Below, piece by piece: positions 10,932-18,925 of a stretch of DNA of 64,000 nt. The notes under the pieces were generated by a model. It saw only the letters and a program-made list of their open reading frames with translations, did no database searches and had not been told where the DNA came from. Positions within the stretch are counted from its first letter, which is position 1, and every line of letters starts with the position of its first letter. Source of the DNA: Porphyrobacter sp. (GTDB lineage: Bacteria > Pseudomonadota > Alphaproteobacteria > Sphingomonadales > Sphingomonadaceae). A program made the position numbers and the translations under genes. The stretch spans positions 62,001-126,000 of the forward strand of contig JAPZUC010000006.1 in the NCBI GenBank assembly GCA_027533455.1, given 5' to 3'.

Positions 10932-11882
10932 ATGGCGGTCGATGCCCTCACCCGCGCCGCGCTGGTCGAGCACGCACGGCTGACGATCAAGCACGGCTCG
11001 CAGAGCTTCTCGGCAGCCGCGCGGCTGTTCGATAAGGAGACGCGGGAGCGGGCATGGCTGCTCTATGCGTGGTGCCGCCGGGCGGACGACATTGCCGACA
11101 ATCAGGAGTTGGGCGGGGAACTGGGCGACCAGTCGGACCTTGCCGACCGCCTCGCCCGCATCCGCCGGCTGACTGCGCTGGCGTTTGAAGGCCAGCCGAC
11201 CGGCGACCCGGCATTTGACGCTTTAGGCGTGGTCGCCGCCGAAGTGGGCCTCACCCCGCAAATGGCCGAGGACGTGATTGCCGGCTTCCAGCTCGACGCC
11301 GAAGACTGGCGACCGCGCACCGAGGCCGACATGCTGCGCTATTGCTACCATGTCGCGGGCGCAGTCGGCGTGATGATGGCGGTGGTGATGGGCGTGTCAC
11401 CCGAGGATCAGGAAACGCTCGACCGCGCGAACGATCTCGGCCTTGCCTTCCAACTTTCCAATATCGCGCGCGATATCGTCGAAGATGATGCGGCAGGGCG
11501 CTGCTATCTGCCCATCGAATGGCTGGTCGAACAGGATATCGAGCCCGGCCAGCACACCAAGCCGCACCACCGTAAGGAACTGGCCGAAATGGCCGCCCGG
11601 CTGGTCGCGCTGGTCGAGAAGCACGAGGCCGCGGCGCGCGTGGGCGCGGCCAAGCTCCCCTTCCGCAGCCGCTGGGCGGTGCTCTCGGCGGCACGCATCT
11701 ATGGCGCGATCGGCCGCAAGGTGCGCAGCCGGGGACCGGAGGCGTGGGCCAGCCGCACCTATGTGCCGCGCGGCGAAAAAGCGCTCTATGGCGTGCGCGC
11801 ATTCCTCTCCGCTGTGATCAACCGCGAGAAAATGCCCGAAGGCGGCATCCACTGGGGCATTGCCGATTACCGGCCAAGCTGA
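10932..11882 (+). CDS. crtB: Phytoene synthase CrtB
   Basis: Condenses two geranylgeranyl diphosphates to phytoene. The 316-residue protein has both aspartate-rich Mg-diphosphate motifs: DDIAD at residues 52-56 and DIVED at residues 181-185 within QLSNIARDIVEDD. The start at 10932 is 8 bases after the LOG stop. It closes the crtY-crtI-LOG-crtB operon; crtE, crtZ, crtW or crtG are not in the window, so precursor supply and later modification must be encoded elsewhere. Confidence 0.97.
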   Translation: MAVDALTRAALVEHARLTIKHGSQSFSAAARLFDKETRERAWLLYAWCRRADDIADNQELGGELGDQSDLADRLARIRRLTALAFEGQPTGDPAFDALGVVAAEVGLTPQMAEDVIAGFQLDAEDWRPRTEADMLRYCYHVAGAVGVMMAVVMGVSPEDQETLDRANDLGLAFQLSNIARDIVEDDAAGRCYLPIEWLVEQDIEPGQHTKPHHRKELAEMAARLVALVEKHEAAARVGAAKLPFRSRWAVLSAARIYGAIGRKVRSRGPEAWASRTYVPRGEKALYGVRAFLSAVINREKMPEGGIHWGIADYRPS

Positions 11883-11919
11883 CCGCATCCGGTCGCCTCG
11901 AGCGATGTCTAGAGTCCTT

Positions 11920-11954
11920 CCCCGCTGTCTCGACTACGCTCGACACGAGCGGGG
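11920..11954. repeat. REP-like hairpin downstream of crtB
   Basis: CCCCGCT and AGCGGGG form a 7-bp outer stem. An inner stem, GTCTCGA against TCGACAC with one mismatch and one bulged G, closes a CTACGC loop. The wording (TCTCGACTACGCTCGACA) is typical of extragenic palindromes scattered in sphingomonad-type genomes and has no trailing T run, so a repeat is more likely than a classical terminator. Confidence 0.55.
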
Positions 11955-11975
11955 TGCGGGGTTAATCCCGCGGGC

Positions 11976-12464
11976 ATGAGAGCCGTCCTTGCTATCGTCG
12001 CCGCGCTTGCTGCCGCCCCCCTCGCCGCGGAGGACAACGCCGCCGACGAGGCAGAGGTTATCGCCGCCTCGGAAGCCTTCTTCGCGGCGATCGGCAGCGA
12101 CGACAAGACCGCGCTGGCCCGGGTGATGGACCCGGCCGGCATGATCTACATCCACGACCGGATGGACCCGTCCGCACCCGAAGTGATCGTCGTGCCCGTC
12201 GCGAAGCATCTCGAGAACTGGCTGAAGTCGCCGAAAGGGCTGGAGGAGCGGATGATCTACACCGCCGTGCTGGTCGATGGCGACATGGCGATGGCGTGGG
12301 GACCCTATCGCTTCATGATGAACGGCAAGACCACCCATTGCGGCATCGACATGTTGAGCCTCGTGAAGCGTGCGGACAGCTGGAAAGTCGCAAACACCAG
12401 CTTCTCGATGGTCCCGCCCGACCAGTGCGAGGCGCTCGGTGCGCCCGGCGTGACCACACCATGA
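11976..12464 (+). CDS. NTF2/SnoaL-like secreted protein
   Basis: A 162-residue protein with a signal peptide (MRAVLAIVAALAAAPLAA) and an NTF2-like cone fold: an N-terminal helix EVIAASEAFFAAIGSDDKTALARVMDPAG, then strands ending in VKRADSWKVANTSFSM. Such domains are binding pockets or small enzymes; no catalytic assignment is possible. Its stop overlaps the start of the carboxyltransferase gene (ATGA), which is odd for an exported protein next to a cytosolic enzyme, and suggests co-expression. Confidence 0.8.
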   Translation: MRAVLAIVAALAAAPLAAEDNAADEAEVIAASEAFFAAIGSDDKTALARVMDPAGMIYIHDRMDPSAPEVIVVPVAKHLENWLKSPKGLEERMIYTAVLVDGDMAMAWGPYRFMMNGKTTHCGIDMLSLVKRADSWKVANTSFSMVPPDQCEALGAPGVTTP

Positions 12465-14011
12465 CCTGGGCGAAGGAACTCGAGGAACTGCGCGCGCGCG
12501 AAGCTCTGGCCGAGCAGATGGGCGGCGCGGACAAGGTTGCGCGCCAGCACAGACGCGGGAAGATGGATGCCCGCGCGCGGCTCGCGGCGCTGTGCGACGA
12601 AGGCTCCTTCCGCGAGATCGGCAAGATCGCTGGCAGCGCCAAGTATGATGCCAATGGTGATCTGCAAAGCGTCACCCCCGCCCCCTTCCTGTTCGGCAAG
12701 GCGCTGATCAACGGCCGCCCCGTCGTCGCCACCGTGGACGATTTCACCATCCGCGGCGGTGCGGCGGATGCGGGGATAAGCCGCAAGATGGTGCAGGCCG
12801 AGATGATGGCGCACGAGTTGAAGATGCCCATCATCCGCATGATCGACGGAACGGGCGGCGGCGGCTCGGTGAAGACGCTCGAACAGATCGGCGCAACCTA
12901 TATCCCCGCCGTGCCCGGCTGGGGCGATGTGGTGACCAACCTCGATACGGTGCCGGTCGTGGCGCTGGCATTGGGGCCGACCGCGGGCCTTGGCGCGGCA
13001 CGCACCGTCGCCAGCCACTATTCGATCATGGTGAAAGGCCTCTCGCAGATCTTCGCGGCTGGCCCCGCCGTGGTCGACGGCTTGGGCGATGCCTACAAGG
13101 GCGGTTCAGCCAATCACGAGGAGGCCAAGGAAGCGCTCGGCGGTTCGGCAATCCACACCCGTAACGGCGTGGTAGACGACGAGGTCGCCTCTGAGGCCGA
13201 AGCCTTCGCCCGCGCGCGGCATTTCCTCAGCTTCATGCCCGAATATGTCGGCCAGACTGCCCGCCGTGCGGCTTGCGATGACCCTGCCGACCGGCGCGAG
13301 GAAGCCTTGCTCAGCCTCGTCCCGCGTGACGCGAAACAGGTCTACTCGATGCGCCGCTGCATGGAGATGCTGTTCGACACGGGCACAGTGTTCGAGATGG
13401 GCAGACAATGGGGCCGCGCCGCGATCACCGCCTTTGCGCGTTTGGACGGCTGGCCGGTCTGCGTCATCGCTAGCGATCCTTCCTACCTCGGCGGGTCATG
13501 GGAGGCCAAAACCAGCGAGAAGGTCGAACGTTTCGTCAAGCTCGCCGACCAGTTCCGGCTGCCCATCGTCCACCTCGTCGACAACCCCGGCTTCATGATC
13601 GGGCGCGAGGCGGAGATGGCGGGAACGATCCGTTACGGGGTCAACGCAATGAACGCGATCTACCGCGCCACCGTGCCGCTCGCCTCCATCGTGCTGCGCC
13701 GCGCCTATGGCATCGCGGGCAGCGCCATGAGCAATGCCGAGCGGTATCAGTACCGCTATTGCTGGCCGAGCGGCGACTGGGGCAGCCTGCCCATCGCGGG
13801 TGGCCTCGAGGTCGCCTACAAGTCGGAACTGGAAGCCTCGGACGATCCGGCCGCCTTGCTGGAGGAAATCCGCGCAAGGCTGGCCAAGGTCACCTCACCC
13901 TTCCGGTCAGCCGAACGCTTCAATGTCGAGGACATCATTGACCCGCGCGACACGCGGCCGCTGCTGTGCGAATTCGCCGGGCTGGCTTGGAGAAGGCTCG
14001 AAGCGTCCTGA
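12461..14011 (+). CDS. Acyl-CoA carboxylase carboxyltransferase subunit
   Basis: A 516-residue carboxyltransferase with the two crotonase-fold lobes of the propionyl/acetyl-CoA carboxylase beta family. The N lobe is at about residues 20-270, with GTGGGGSVKTLEQIG. The C lobe is at about residues 290-500, with DPSYLGGSW and VHLVDNPGFMIG, the oxyanion glycine region. It would transfer CO2 from a carboxybiotin carrier to an acyl-CoA. No biotin carboxylase/BCCP gene is adjacent, so it must use one encoded elsewhere (the liuD product in this window is already paired with liuB). Substrate specificity cannot be read from the sequence. Confidence 0.88.
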   Translation: MTWAKELEELRAREALAEQMGGADKVARQHRRGKMDARARLAALCDEGSFREIGKIAGSAKYDANGDLQSVTPAPFLFGKALINGRPVVATVDDFTIRGGAADAGISRKMVQAEMMAHELKMPIIRMIDGTGGGGSVKTLEQIGATYIPAVPGWGDVVTNLDTVPVVALALGPTAGLGAARTVASHYSIMVKGLSQIFAAGPAVVDGLGDAYKGGSANHEEAKEALGGSAIHTRNGVVDDEVASEAEAFARARHFLSFMPEYVGQTARRAACDDPADRREEALLSLVPRDAKQVYSMRRCMEMLFDTGTVFEMGRQWGRAAITAFARLDGWPVCVIASDPSYLGGSWEAKTSEKVERFVKLADQFRLPIVHLVDNPGFMIGREAEMAGTIRYGVNAMNAIYRATVPLASIVLRRAYGIAGSAMSNAERYQYRYCWPSGDWGSLPIAGGLEVAYKSELEASDDPAALLEEIRARLAKVTSPFRSAERFNVEDIIDPRDTRPLLCEFAGLAWRRLEAS

Positions 14012-14016
14012 TATTC

Positions 14017-14036
14017 CGCACGGCATCCGCCGTGCG
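14017..14036. terminator. Hairpin between convergent genes
   Basis: CGCACGGC and GCCGTGCG form a perfect 8-bp stem with an ATCC loop, 5 bases after the carboxyltransferase stop and 80 bases from the stop of the convergent transporter gene. There is a short A-rich 3' side but no T run; a bidirectional transcription end is plausible. Confidence 0.45.
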
Positions 14037-14115
14037 AAATTCTCGCTCATGCGACCTGAAGGTCGCGTCGATGCGGGGCGGCCGGTCGGCCTTGCGGTCG
14101 CTGGCGCGACCGGAA

Positions 14116-15372
14116 TCAGCGCGAAAGTTCGGCGTCGCTCGGGCCGAACAGCTTGCCCTTCTCGCTCCACAGCACCAGCGCAAGGCAGGCAAGCCCGCTC
14201 GCGAGCAGCGCCAGCGCCAGCGGCCGTGCAGTGCCATCATAGGCATAGCCGATCGCACCGCCCAGCATCGCTGCGGTGGTCATCCGCACGAAGCCGTGCG
14301 CCGAGCTGGCCGCGCCCGCGATACCGAAGAACGGGTTCATCGCGATAGCGCCGAAATTGCTGCCGACGAAGCCGAGCAGCGCCATGTTGATCGCCATCAG
14401 CGGCACAAAATGCCACAGGCTTTCTTCGGGCTGGAAGGCGAACATCACCTGCACCGCGCTCACCGCGATGAAGGCGAACAGCGCGGTGTGGCTCACCCGC
14501 CGCGCGCCAAAACGCTCGACAATGCGCGAGTTCGACCAGCTCGCGAGCGCCATCGATCCGGCGCAGATGCCGAAGACATAGGTGAAGATGTCACCCGCAT
14601 TGAAAGTCTGGGTGATCAGCTGCTGCGAGGAATTGATGAAGCCGAACAATGCGCCGAACACCAGCGCAGATCCGATCACATATCCCGCAACGCTCGGCAA
14701 CACGAGTGCGCGGCCCATATTGGCGGTGATGGTGCGCGGGCGGATCGGCTGGCGGTTCTCTTCTGTCAGGCTTTCGGGCAGGCGGATGTGCACCCACAGG
14801 CCCATCGCCACGCCCAGCACCGCCATTGCGCCGAAGATCGCGCGCCAGCTGCCGAAGCCGAGGATCGCCTTGCCGATGGTCGGGGCGACCGCAGGCACCA
14901 TCAGGAAGATCACGAAGATCAGGCTCATCATGCGCGCCATCTTGTCGCCGCCAACGCGGTCGCGGATGATGGCGGGCGGCAGGGCGACGATCCCCGCGGC
15001 AAAGAAGCCCTGCACCGCGCGGACGGCAATCAGCGCGTCATAGGTCGGCGCGAGCGCTGAGAGGATCGAAAGCACGATATAGACTGCAACGGCACCCAGC
15101 AGGATCGGCCGCCGCCCGAAGCGGTCGGCGAGCGCACCGGGCACCAGCGAACCGATACCGCCGGCTAGCAGGAACACGCCGATCACGAACTGGCGGTCGT
15201 TTCCGGCCACCGAAAGATCGGCGGCCAGCGAATCGAGAGCCGGCAGGATCGCGTCGATCCCAAAGGCATTCAGCGCCATCAGCATCGCCATCATCCACAT
15301 CAACTCGCGCTCGCCCAAAGCCTTGCGGGCGGGCGAGGCGGCTGCGGGAGAGGACGCAAGCGAGGTAGCCAT
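14116..15372 (-). CDS. Bcr/CflA family MFS multidrug efflux transporter
   Basis: A 418-residue, 12-helix major facilitator of the drug:H+ antiporter-1 (12-TMS) type. It has the family-typical first helix LNAFGIDAILPAL, the loop 2-3 motif GALADRFGRRPILL, and motif C-like glycines in helix 5. Bcr/CflA members export bicyclomycin, chloramphenicol or other amphiphiles from the cytosol. The start at 15372 follows AAGGG; a start 57 bases upstream is possible but lacks a ribosome site. It is divergent from dinB with 127 bases between the starts. Confidence 0.9.
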   Translation of the reverse strand: MATSLASSPAAASPARKALGERELMWMMAMLMALNAFGIDAILPALDSLAADLSVAGNDRQFVIGVFLLAGGIGSLVPGALADRFGRRPILLGAVAVYIVLSILSALAPTYDALIAVRAVQGFFAAGIVALPPAIIRDRVGGDKMARMMSLIFVIFLMVPAVAPTIGKAILGFGSWRAIFGAMAVLGVAMGLWVHIRLPESLTEENRQPIRPRTITANMGRALVLPSVAGYVIGSALVFGALFGFINSSQQLITQTFNAGDIFTYVFGICAGSMALASWSNSRIVERFGARRVSHTALFAFIAVSAVQVMFAFQPEESLWHFVPLMAINMALLGFVGSNFGAIAMNPFFGIAGAASSAHGFVRMTTAAMLGGAIGYAYDGTARPLALALLASGLACLALVLWSEKGKLFGPSDAELSR

Positions 15373-15499
15373 CGCGGGGCCCTTGCCAATCGGTTCGCCG
15401 GAAGACCACTGTTCTTTTCGCATGTGCACAAAATGGCACTAGGGGTGAATGGTTCCAGCAACAGTTCCTTCGGGCGATGCAAGGTTCTATTTGCAAGGC

Positions 15500-16630
15500 A
15501 TGACCCAAACGGCTCCGTCAGACGAAGATGGTGAAGCGCGCTCAGACGAGCTCGGCCTGCGCAAGATCATCCATGTCGACATGGATGCCTTCTTCGCCAG
15601 CGTCGAACAGCGCGACAATCCGGAGCTTCAGGGCAAGCCCGTCGCGGTCGGCGGGGCAGGCGGGCGCGGGGTCGTTGCCGCCGCGAGTTACGAAGCCCGA
15701 AAGTTCGGGGTGAGGAGCGCCATGCCCTCGGTCACGGCGTCGCGCCTGTGCCCCGACCTCATCTTCGTGCGTCCGCGCTTCGATGCCTACAAGGAAGCCA
15801 GCCGCCAGATCCGCCGGGTGTTCGAGCACTATACCGCGATTATCGAGCCGCTCAGTCTCGACGAGGCCTATCTCGATGTCACCGACGACCGCCTCGGCAT
15901 CGGCAGCGCCACACGCATTGCCACGCTGATCCGCCAGGAAATCCGCGCCAAGACCCGCCTGACCGCGAGCGCGGGGGTGAGCTACAACAAGTTCCTCGCC
16001 AAGCTGGCGAGCGACCAGAACAAGCCCGATGGCCTGTGCGTGATCCGCCCAGGCGAAGGCGTGCAGTTCGTCGCGGGCCTGCCGATCCGGCGGTTCCACG
16101 GGGTGGGCCCCAAGGCCGAGGAAAAGATGCAACGGCTTGGCATTGCCACCGGCGCGGACCTTGCCGCCAAGGACATCGCCTTCTTGCGCGCGCATTTCGG
16201 CAGCATGGCCGATTACCTGTTCCGCGCCGCCCGCGGCATCGACCTGCGCCCCGTGCGCGCGCACCGTATCCGCAAGTCTGTGGGCGGGGAGCGCACCTTT
16301 TCCGAGGACATCGGCAGCGGCGCAGGCTTACGCGACACGCTGGAGAACATCATCGATATCGTGTGGGACCGGATCGAGGCCGCCGAAGCGCGCGGGCGGA
16401 CGGTAACGCTCAAGCTTAAGTTCACCGACTTCCAGATCATGACCCGTGCAACCTCGCTGCCCGACTATGTCAGCGACAAGACCGAATTCGCCCGGCTCGC
16501 CCGCGCGCTGCTGGAGGCCGAGCTGCCCTTGCGAGGGCCGATCCGGCTGATGGGGCTGACGCTGTCAGGGCTGGAGGGCGCGGAGGACGACAAAGCGCCG
16601 CGCGACGAGGCACAGCTCTCGTTGCTCTAG
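15500..16630 (+). CDS. dinB: DNA polymerase IV (DinB, Y family)
   Basis: An error-prone translesion polymerase of 376 residues. Palm-domain acidic residues are visible: D27 and D29 in HVDMDAFFASVE, and D121/E122 in SLDEAYLDV. The steric region ASYEARKFGVRSAM and the fingers/thumb HhH segment (RFHGVGPKAEEKMQRLGI) are in place. The last residues (EAQLSLL) resemble the beta-clamp binding motif Q-x-S/D-L-F/L. The start at 15500 follows AAGG. I found no perfect alphaproteobacterial LexA box upstream. Confidence 0.95.
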   Translation: MTQTAPSDEDGEARSDELGLRKIIHVDMDAFFASVEQRDNPELQGKPVAVGGAGGRGVVAAASYEARKFGVRSAMPSVTASRLCPDLIFVRPRFDAYKEASRQIRRVFEHYTAIIEPLSLDEAYLDVTDDRLGIGSATRIATLIRQEIRAKTRLTASAGVSYNKFLAKLASDQNKPDGLCVIRPGEGVQFVAGLPIRRFHGVGPKAEEKMQRLGIATGADLAAKDIAFLRAHFGSMADYLFRAARGIDLRPVRAHRIRKSVGGERTFSEDIGSGAGLRDTLENIIDIVWDRIEAAEARGRTVTLKLKFTDFQIMTRATSLPDYVSDKTEFARLARALLEAELPLRGPIRLMGLTLSGLEGAEDDKAPRDEAQLSLL

Positions 16631-17104
16631 CTATCCCACGCCCCGCGCCCGCCACACGGCGATGCGATCACGGGTGATGCGTCCGAGCGGCTCGGGGAGC
16701 GAGTGCGAGGGGAAAAAGCGCGCCACGATCACCTCGCGCCGGTCCGGCTGCGGCTGGCGGTCGCACACTCCGGTGAAGATATGGGCAGTGTGGGGCGAGC
16801 CGGAGAGCACCTCGTCCAGCGTGCCCACCGGTTCGATCCGGGCGAGTTCAACGCCCAGTTCCTCGCGCACTTCGCGGCGGGCAGCTTCGACCGGGTTCTC
16901 CCCTCTGCCTAGCCCCCCGCCTGGCAGGCTCCAGACGTCAGCTCCGTAGGAATGCTTCAGCAGCAACACGTCGCCGGAGAGATTGGTGACGATCACGCTC
17001 ACCCCGGCAATCGGCGCCTTGCGCCAGCGCCGCCAGTAATGCCGCAGCATATGCGCTAACGGCATCAGCGTACGGTGCAGCGGAGCGGGGACGATGCGCC
17101 GCAT
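16631..17104 (-). CDS. Nudix hydrolase
   Basis: A 157-residue protein with a complete Nudix box, G-x5-E-x7-R-E-x2-E-E-x-G, in the stretch GGLGRGENPVEAARREVREELGV at roughly residues 62-85. It hydrolyses a nucleoside diphosphate linked to another moiety; the substrate is unknown. The N-terminal 30 residues are unusually basic (RHYWRRWRK). Its ATG overlaps the pgl stop (TGATG), so it is translated with pgl. Confidence 0.88.
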   Translation of the reverse strand: MRRIVPAPLHRTLMPLAHMLRHYWRRWRKAPIAGVSVIVTNLSGDVLLLKHSYGADVWSLPGGGLGRGENPVEAARREVREELGVELARIEPVGTLDEVLSGSPHTAHIFTGVCDRQPQPDRREVIVARFFPSHSLPEPLGRITRDRIAVWRARGVG

Positions 17105-17724
17105 CAGGTGAAGACCGTCACGGGAATGCCGCGCTCGCGCGCGGCCTTGAGCAGGCGAGCGACGGGCAGGTCGTTCTCGCCCTGCGCCGCCGCATCGAAA
17201 ACCGCGCGCTTGTCGGCCGCGCCGCCGAGCGTGAACAGGATCGCGTCCGTATCGAGCAGCGCCGGGATCGTTAGCGTGATCCGGTCGAAAGGGGCGTGGG
17301 GCGGCAGCGGATCCGGAGTCAGGCGTCGCACAGCCTGCTGATCGTCCACCTGCGGATCGGTGTTCGGGAACAGCGACGCAATATGTCCGTCCGGCCCCAT
17401 GCCGAGCCACGTCAGCGCGAAATGCGGCGGGCGCGCATCTTCTGCGAGCGGCACTATCGCTGCGCCGCGGGGCTCCAGCAGCGCTCTCATCTTGCCGGTG
17501 TTGGAGGCATCATGGGCTTCCGGGACGATCCGGTCGTCATTCGGCCACACCGTCCAGCCGGACCAGTCGATGCCGCCCTGCCCGCCCAGTTCGGCGAGTA
17601 TGGGAAAAGGGGTCGAACCGCCCGGGATGGTGATCGCGCCCGAACCACCGAGACGGTCACGCAGCCAGCTGGCGATGGAGGGCGCGTCGGCATTCTCGAT
17701 GATCGTGATGTCGGGCATGCTCAC
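17104..17724 (-). CDS. pgl: 6-phosphogluconolactonase (NagB-fold Pgl)
   Basis: Hydrolyses 6-phosphogluconolactone to 6-phosphogluconate, the second step of the oxidative pentose phosphate/Entner-Doudoroff route. The 206-residue protein has the sugar-phosphate isomerase-fold motifs of DevB-type Pgl: IPGGSTPFP, the WPNDDRIVP region, and LGMGPDGHIASLFP. It is slightly short for the family (usually 220-240). The start may be GTG at 17724 or ATG at 17718; neither has a strong ribosome site. No zwf or edd is adjacent; the Nudix gene follows in overlap. Confidence 0.9.
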   Translation of the reverse strand: MSMPDITIIENADAPSIASWLRDRLGGSGAITIPGGSTPFPILAELGGQGGIDWSGWTVWPNDDRIVPEAHDASNTGKMRALLEPRGAAIVPLAEDARPPHFALTWLGMGPDGHIASLFPNTDPQVDDQQAVRRLTPDPLPPHAPFDRITLTIPALLDTDAILFTLGGAADKRAVFDAAAQGENDLPVARLLKAARERGIPVTVFT

Positions 17725-17733
17725 TGCATAGCA

Positions 17734-17767
17734 AAAGGGCCGCCCCCGGCAACAGAGACGGCCCTTT
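17734..17767 (-). terminator. Rho-independent-type terminator of dps
   Basis: AAAGGGCCG and CGGCCCTTT form a perfect 9-bp stem around a 16-base loop. The minus-strand transcript ends in CCCTTTT, 9 bases after the dps stop and just before pgl. Confidence 0.8.
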
Positions 17768-17775
17768 GTGGATAG

Positions 17776-18255
17776 CTATGCGCTAGTAGCGCTTTCATCG
17801 AGGAAGGAACTGAGCATCCACACGCGTTCTTCGGCCTCGTCGGTCCAGTCGTCGATCAGGCTATCGGTCGCGTTATCACCTGCCTCGTCAGCGACTTCCT
17901 TCATGCGCTTGAGGCGACCCACAACCTTGACGTTGTCGTAGCGCAGTTCGGCGATCATCGCCTCGGCCGCGAGCGAAGTGCTGTCCTGATCCTTGATCTG
18001 GGTGTGCTTGGACACCGATCCAGCCGAGGTCAGCGTATCGCCGCCCTGCTTGCGCACGCGCTCGCCAATGACGTCGATCTGCTCGCGCAGCTGGAGCGCC
18101 TGTTCATCGAACAGCAAGTGGAGGTCGCGGAAGTGGCGGCCCTTCACGTGCCAGTGGAAATTCTTGGTCTTGATGTAGAGCGCGAAGTGATCGGCAAGCA
18201 GGCCGTTCAACTCGTCGATCAGGACGGCTTTGGAATTGTCGTTGGCGTCGGCCAT
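17776..18255 (-). CDS. dps: Dps family DNA-binding ferritin
   Basis: A 159-residue ferritin-like protein that forms dodecamers, oxidises Fe(II) with peroxide and protects DNA in starvation. The ferroxidase region is visible (TKNFHWHVKGRHFRDLHLLFDE, with the two key histidines and the D/E ligands at about residues 33-54). The start follows GGAGATTATC. It is a single-gene transcript with its own terminator downstream. Length and motifs are normal for the family. Confidence 0.95.
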   Translation of the reverse strand: MADANDNSKAVLIDELNGLLADHFALYIKTKNFHWHVKGRHFRDLHLLFDEQALQLREQIDVIGERVRKQGGDTLTSAGSVSKHTQIKDQDSTSLAAEAMIAELRYDNVKVVGRLKRMKEVADEAGDNATDSLIDDWTDEAEERVWMLSSFLDESATSA

Positions 18256-18312
18256 GATAATCTCCGTTGAAAAGGGGCCCGCTGACCTTGCGGGTCTGGG
18301 CTGCGCGTTCCT

Positions 18313-18909
18313 TCAAATGGAATGCCAAACTGTTTTGGGGCGAGTGCCTCGGCGATCAGAACCGCGCGTCGATGCCGATGAAAAGCGCCGCGATGCCGAG
18401 GCCGATTGCCAGCACACGCGCAAGGGCCGCAGCGGCCAGCGGGCCAGCGCCTCACCCCCTGCCGCCCAGCCAAACGCCACCGCCGCTGCCCCGCCCAGCG
18501 CCCCGCCAATCCCCGCCAGTATTGGCCATTCGCTCCACGCAGCGAGCGCGAAGACGGCAAAGCGCGCACCGTCACCGATCTGGCGGGCAACCAGCACGAG
18601 GCCCAATGCGGCAAGCGAGCGGGTCGGCTCCTTCGGCTGTATGAAGCGCACCGGCAGCGCCAGTTCGAAGGCAGCCATGGCGAGCGCGAAGGCGACCAGC
18701 ATCTGTCCGGCGCGGCGCGGCAGCAGAGCGGCAAACTCTGCGCCCACCCACGCCATCGCCGCCGCACTGAAGGAGGCGCACACTATCGCCAGCGCCAGCA
18801 GCCGAGTGCTGCGTCCAAGGCTGTCGGCCCAGCGCGCCACCATCCACTGATCGCGCCCGCCGGTTGCCAGTGCAAAGACCAGCAGCAGCGACAGGAGAAA
18901 GCCGTTCAC
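18313..18909 (-). CDS. GDT1/TMEM165-like membrane protein with C-terminal frameshift
   Basis: About 170 residues of six-helix membrane protein like the GDT1/UPF0016 family (Ca/Mn:H+ exchange). The two family motifs are degenerate: GGRDQ in helix 1 and ARQIGDGARF in helix 4, where the family has E-x-G-D-K/R-T. After PLRPLRV the frame becomes polar and serine/arginine rich; moving two bases gives a hydrophobic ending LAIGLGIAALFIGIDARF with a stop at 18356. The switch is at a GTGT tandem near 18413-18416, so a 2-base duplication is likely. The GTG start lies 16 bases after the phoX stop. Confidence 0.7.
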   Translation of the reverse strand: MNGFLLSLLLVFALATGGRDQWMVARWADSLGRSTRLLALAIVCASFSAAAMAWVGAEFAALLPRRAGQMLVAFALAMAAFELALPVRFIQPKEPTRSLAALGLVLVARQIGDGARFAVFALAAWSEWPILAGIGGALGGAAAVAFGWAAGGEALARWPLRPLRVCWQSASASRRFSSASTRGSDRRGTRPKTVWHSI

Positions 18910-18925
18910 TGTCCGAAGGCCTTGA

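Noticed and set aside
15452..15467. LexA-like GTTC repeat upstream of dinB
   Set aside because: The two GTTC halves are separated by 8 bases, whereas the alphaproteobacterial SOS box needs 7 (GTTC-N7-GTTC). It was left out as unproven.
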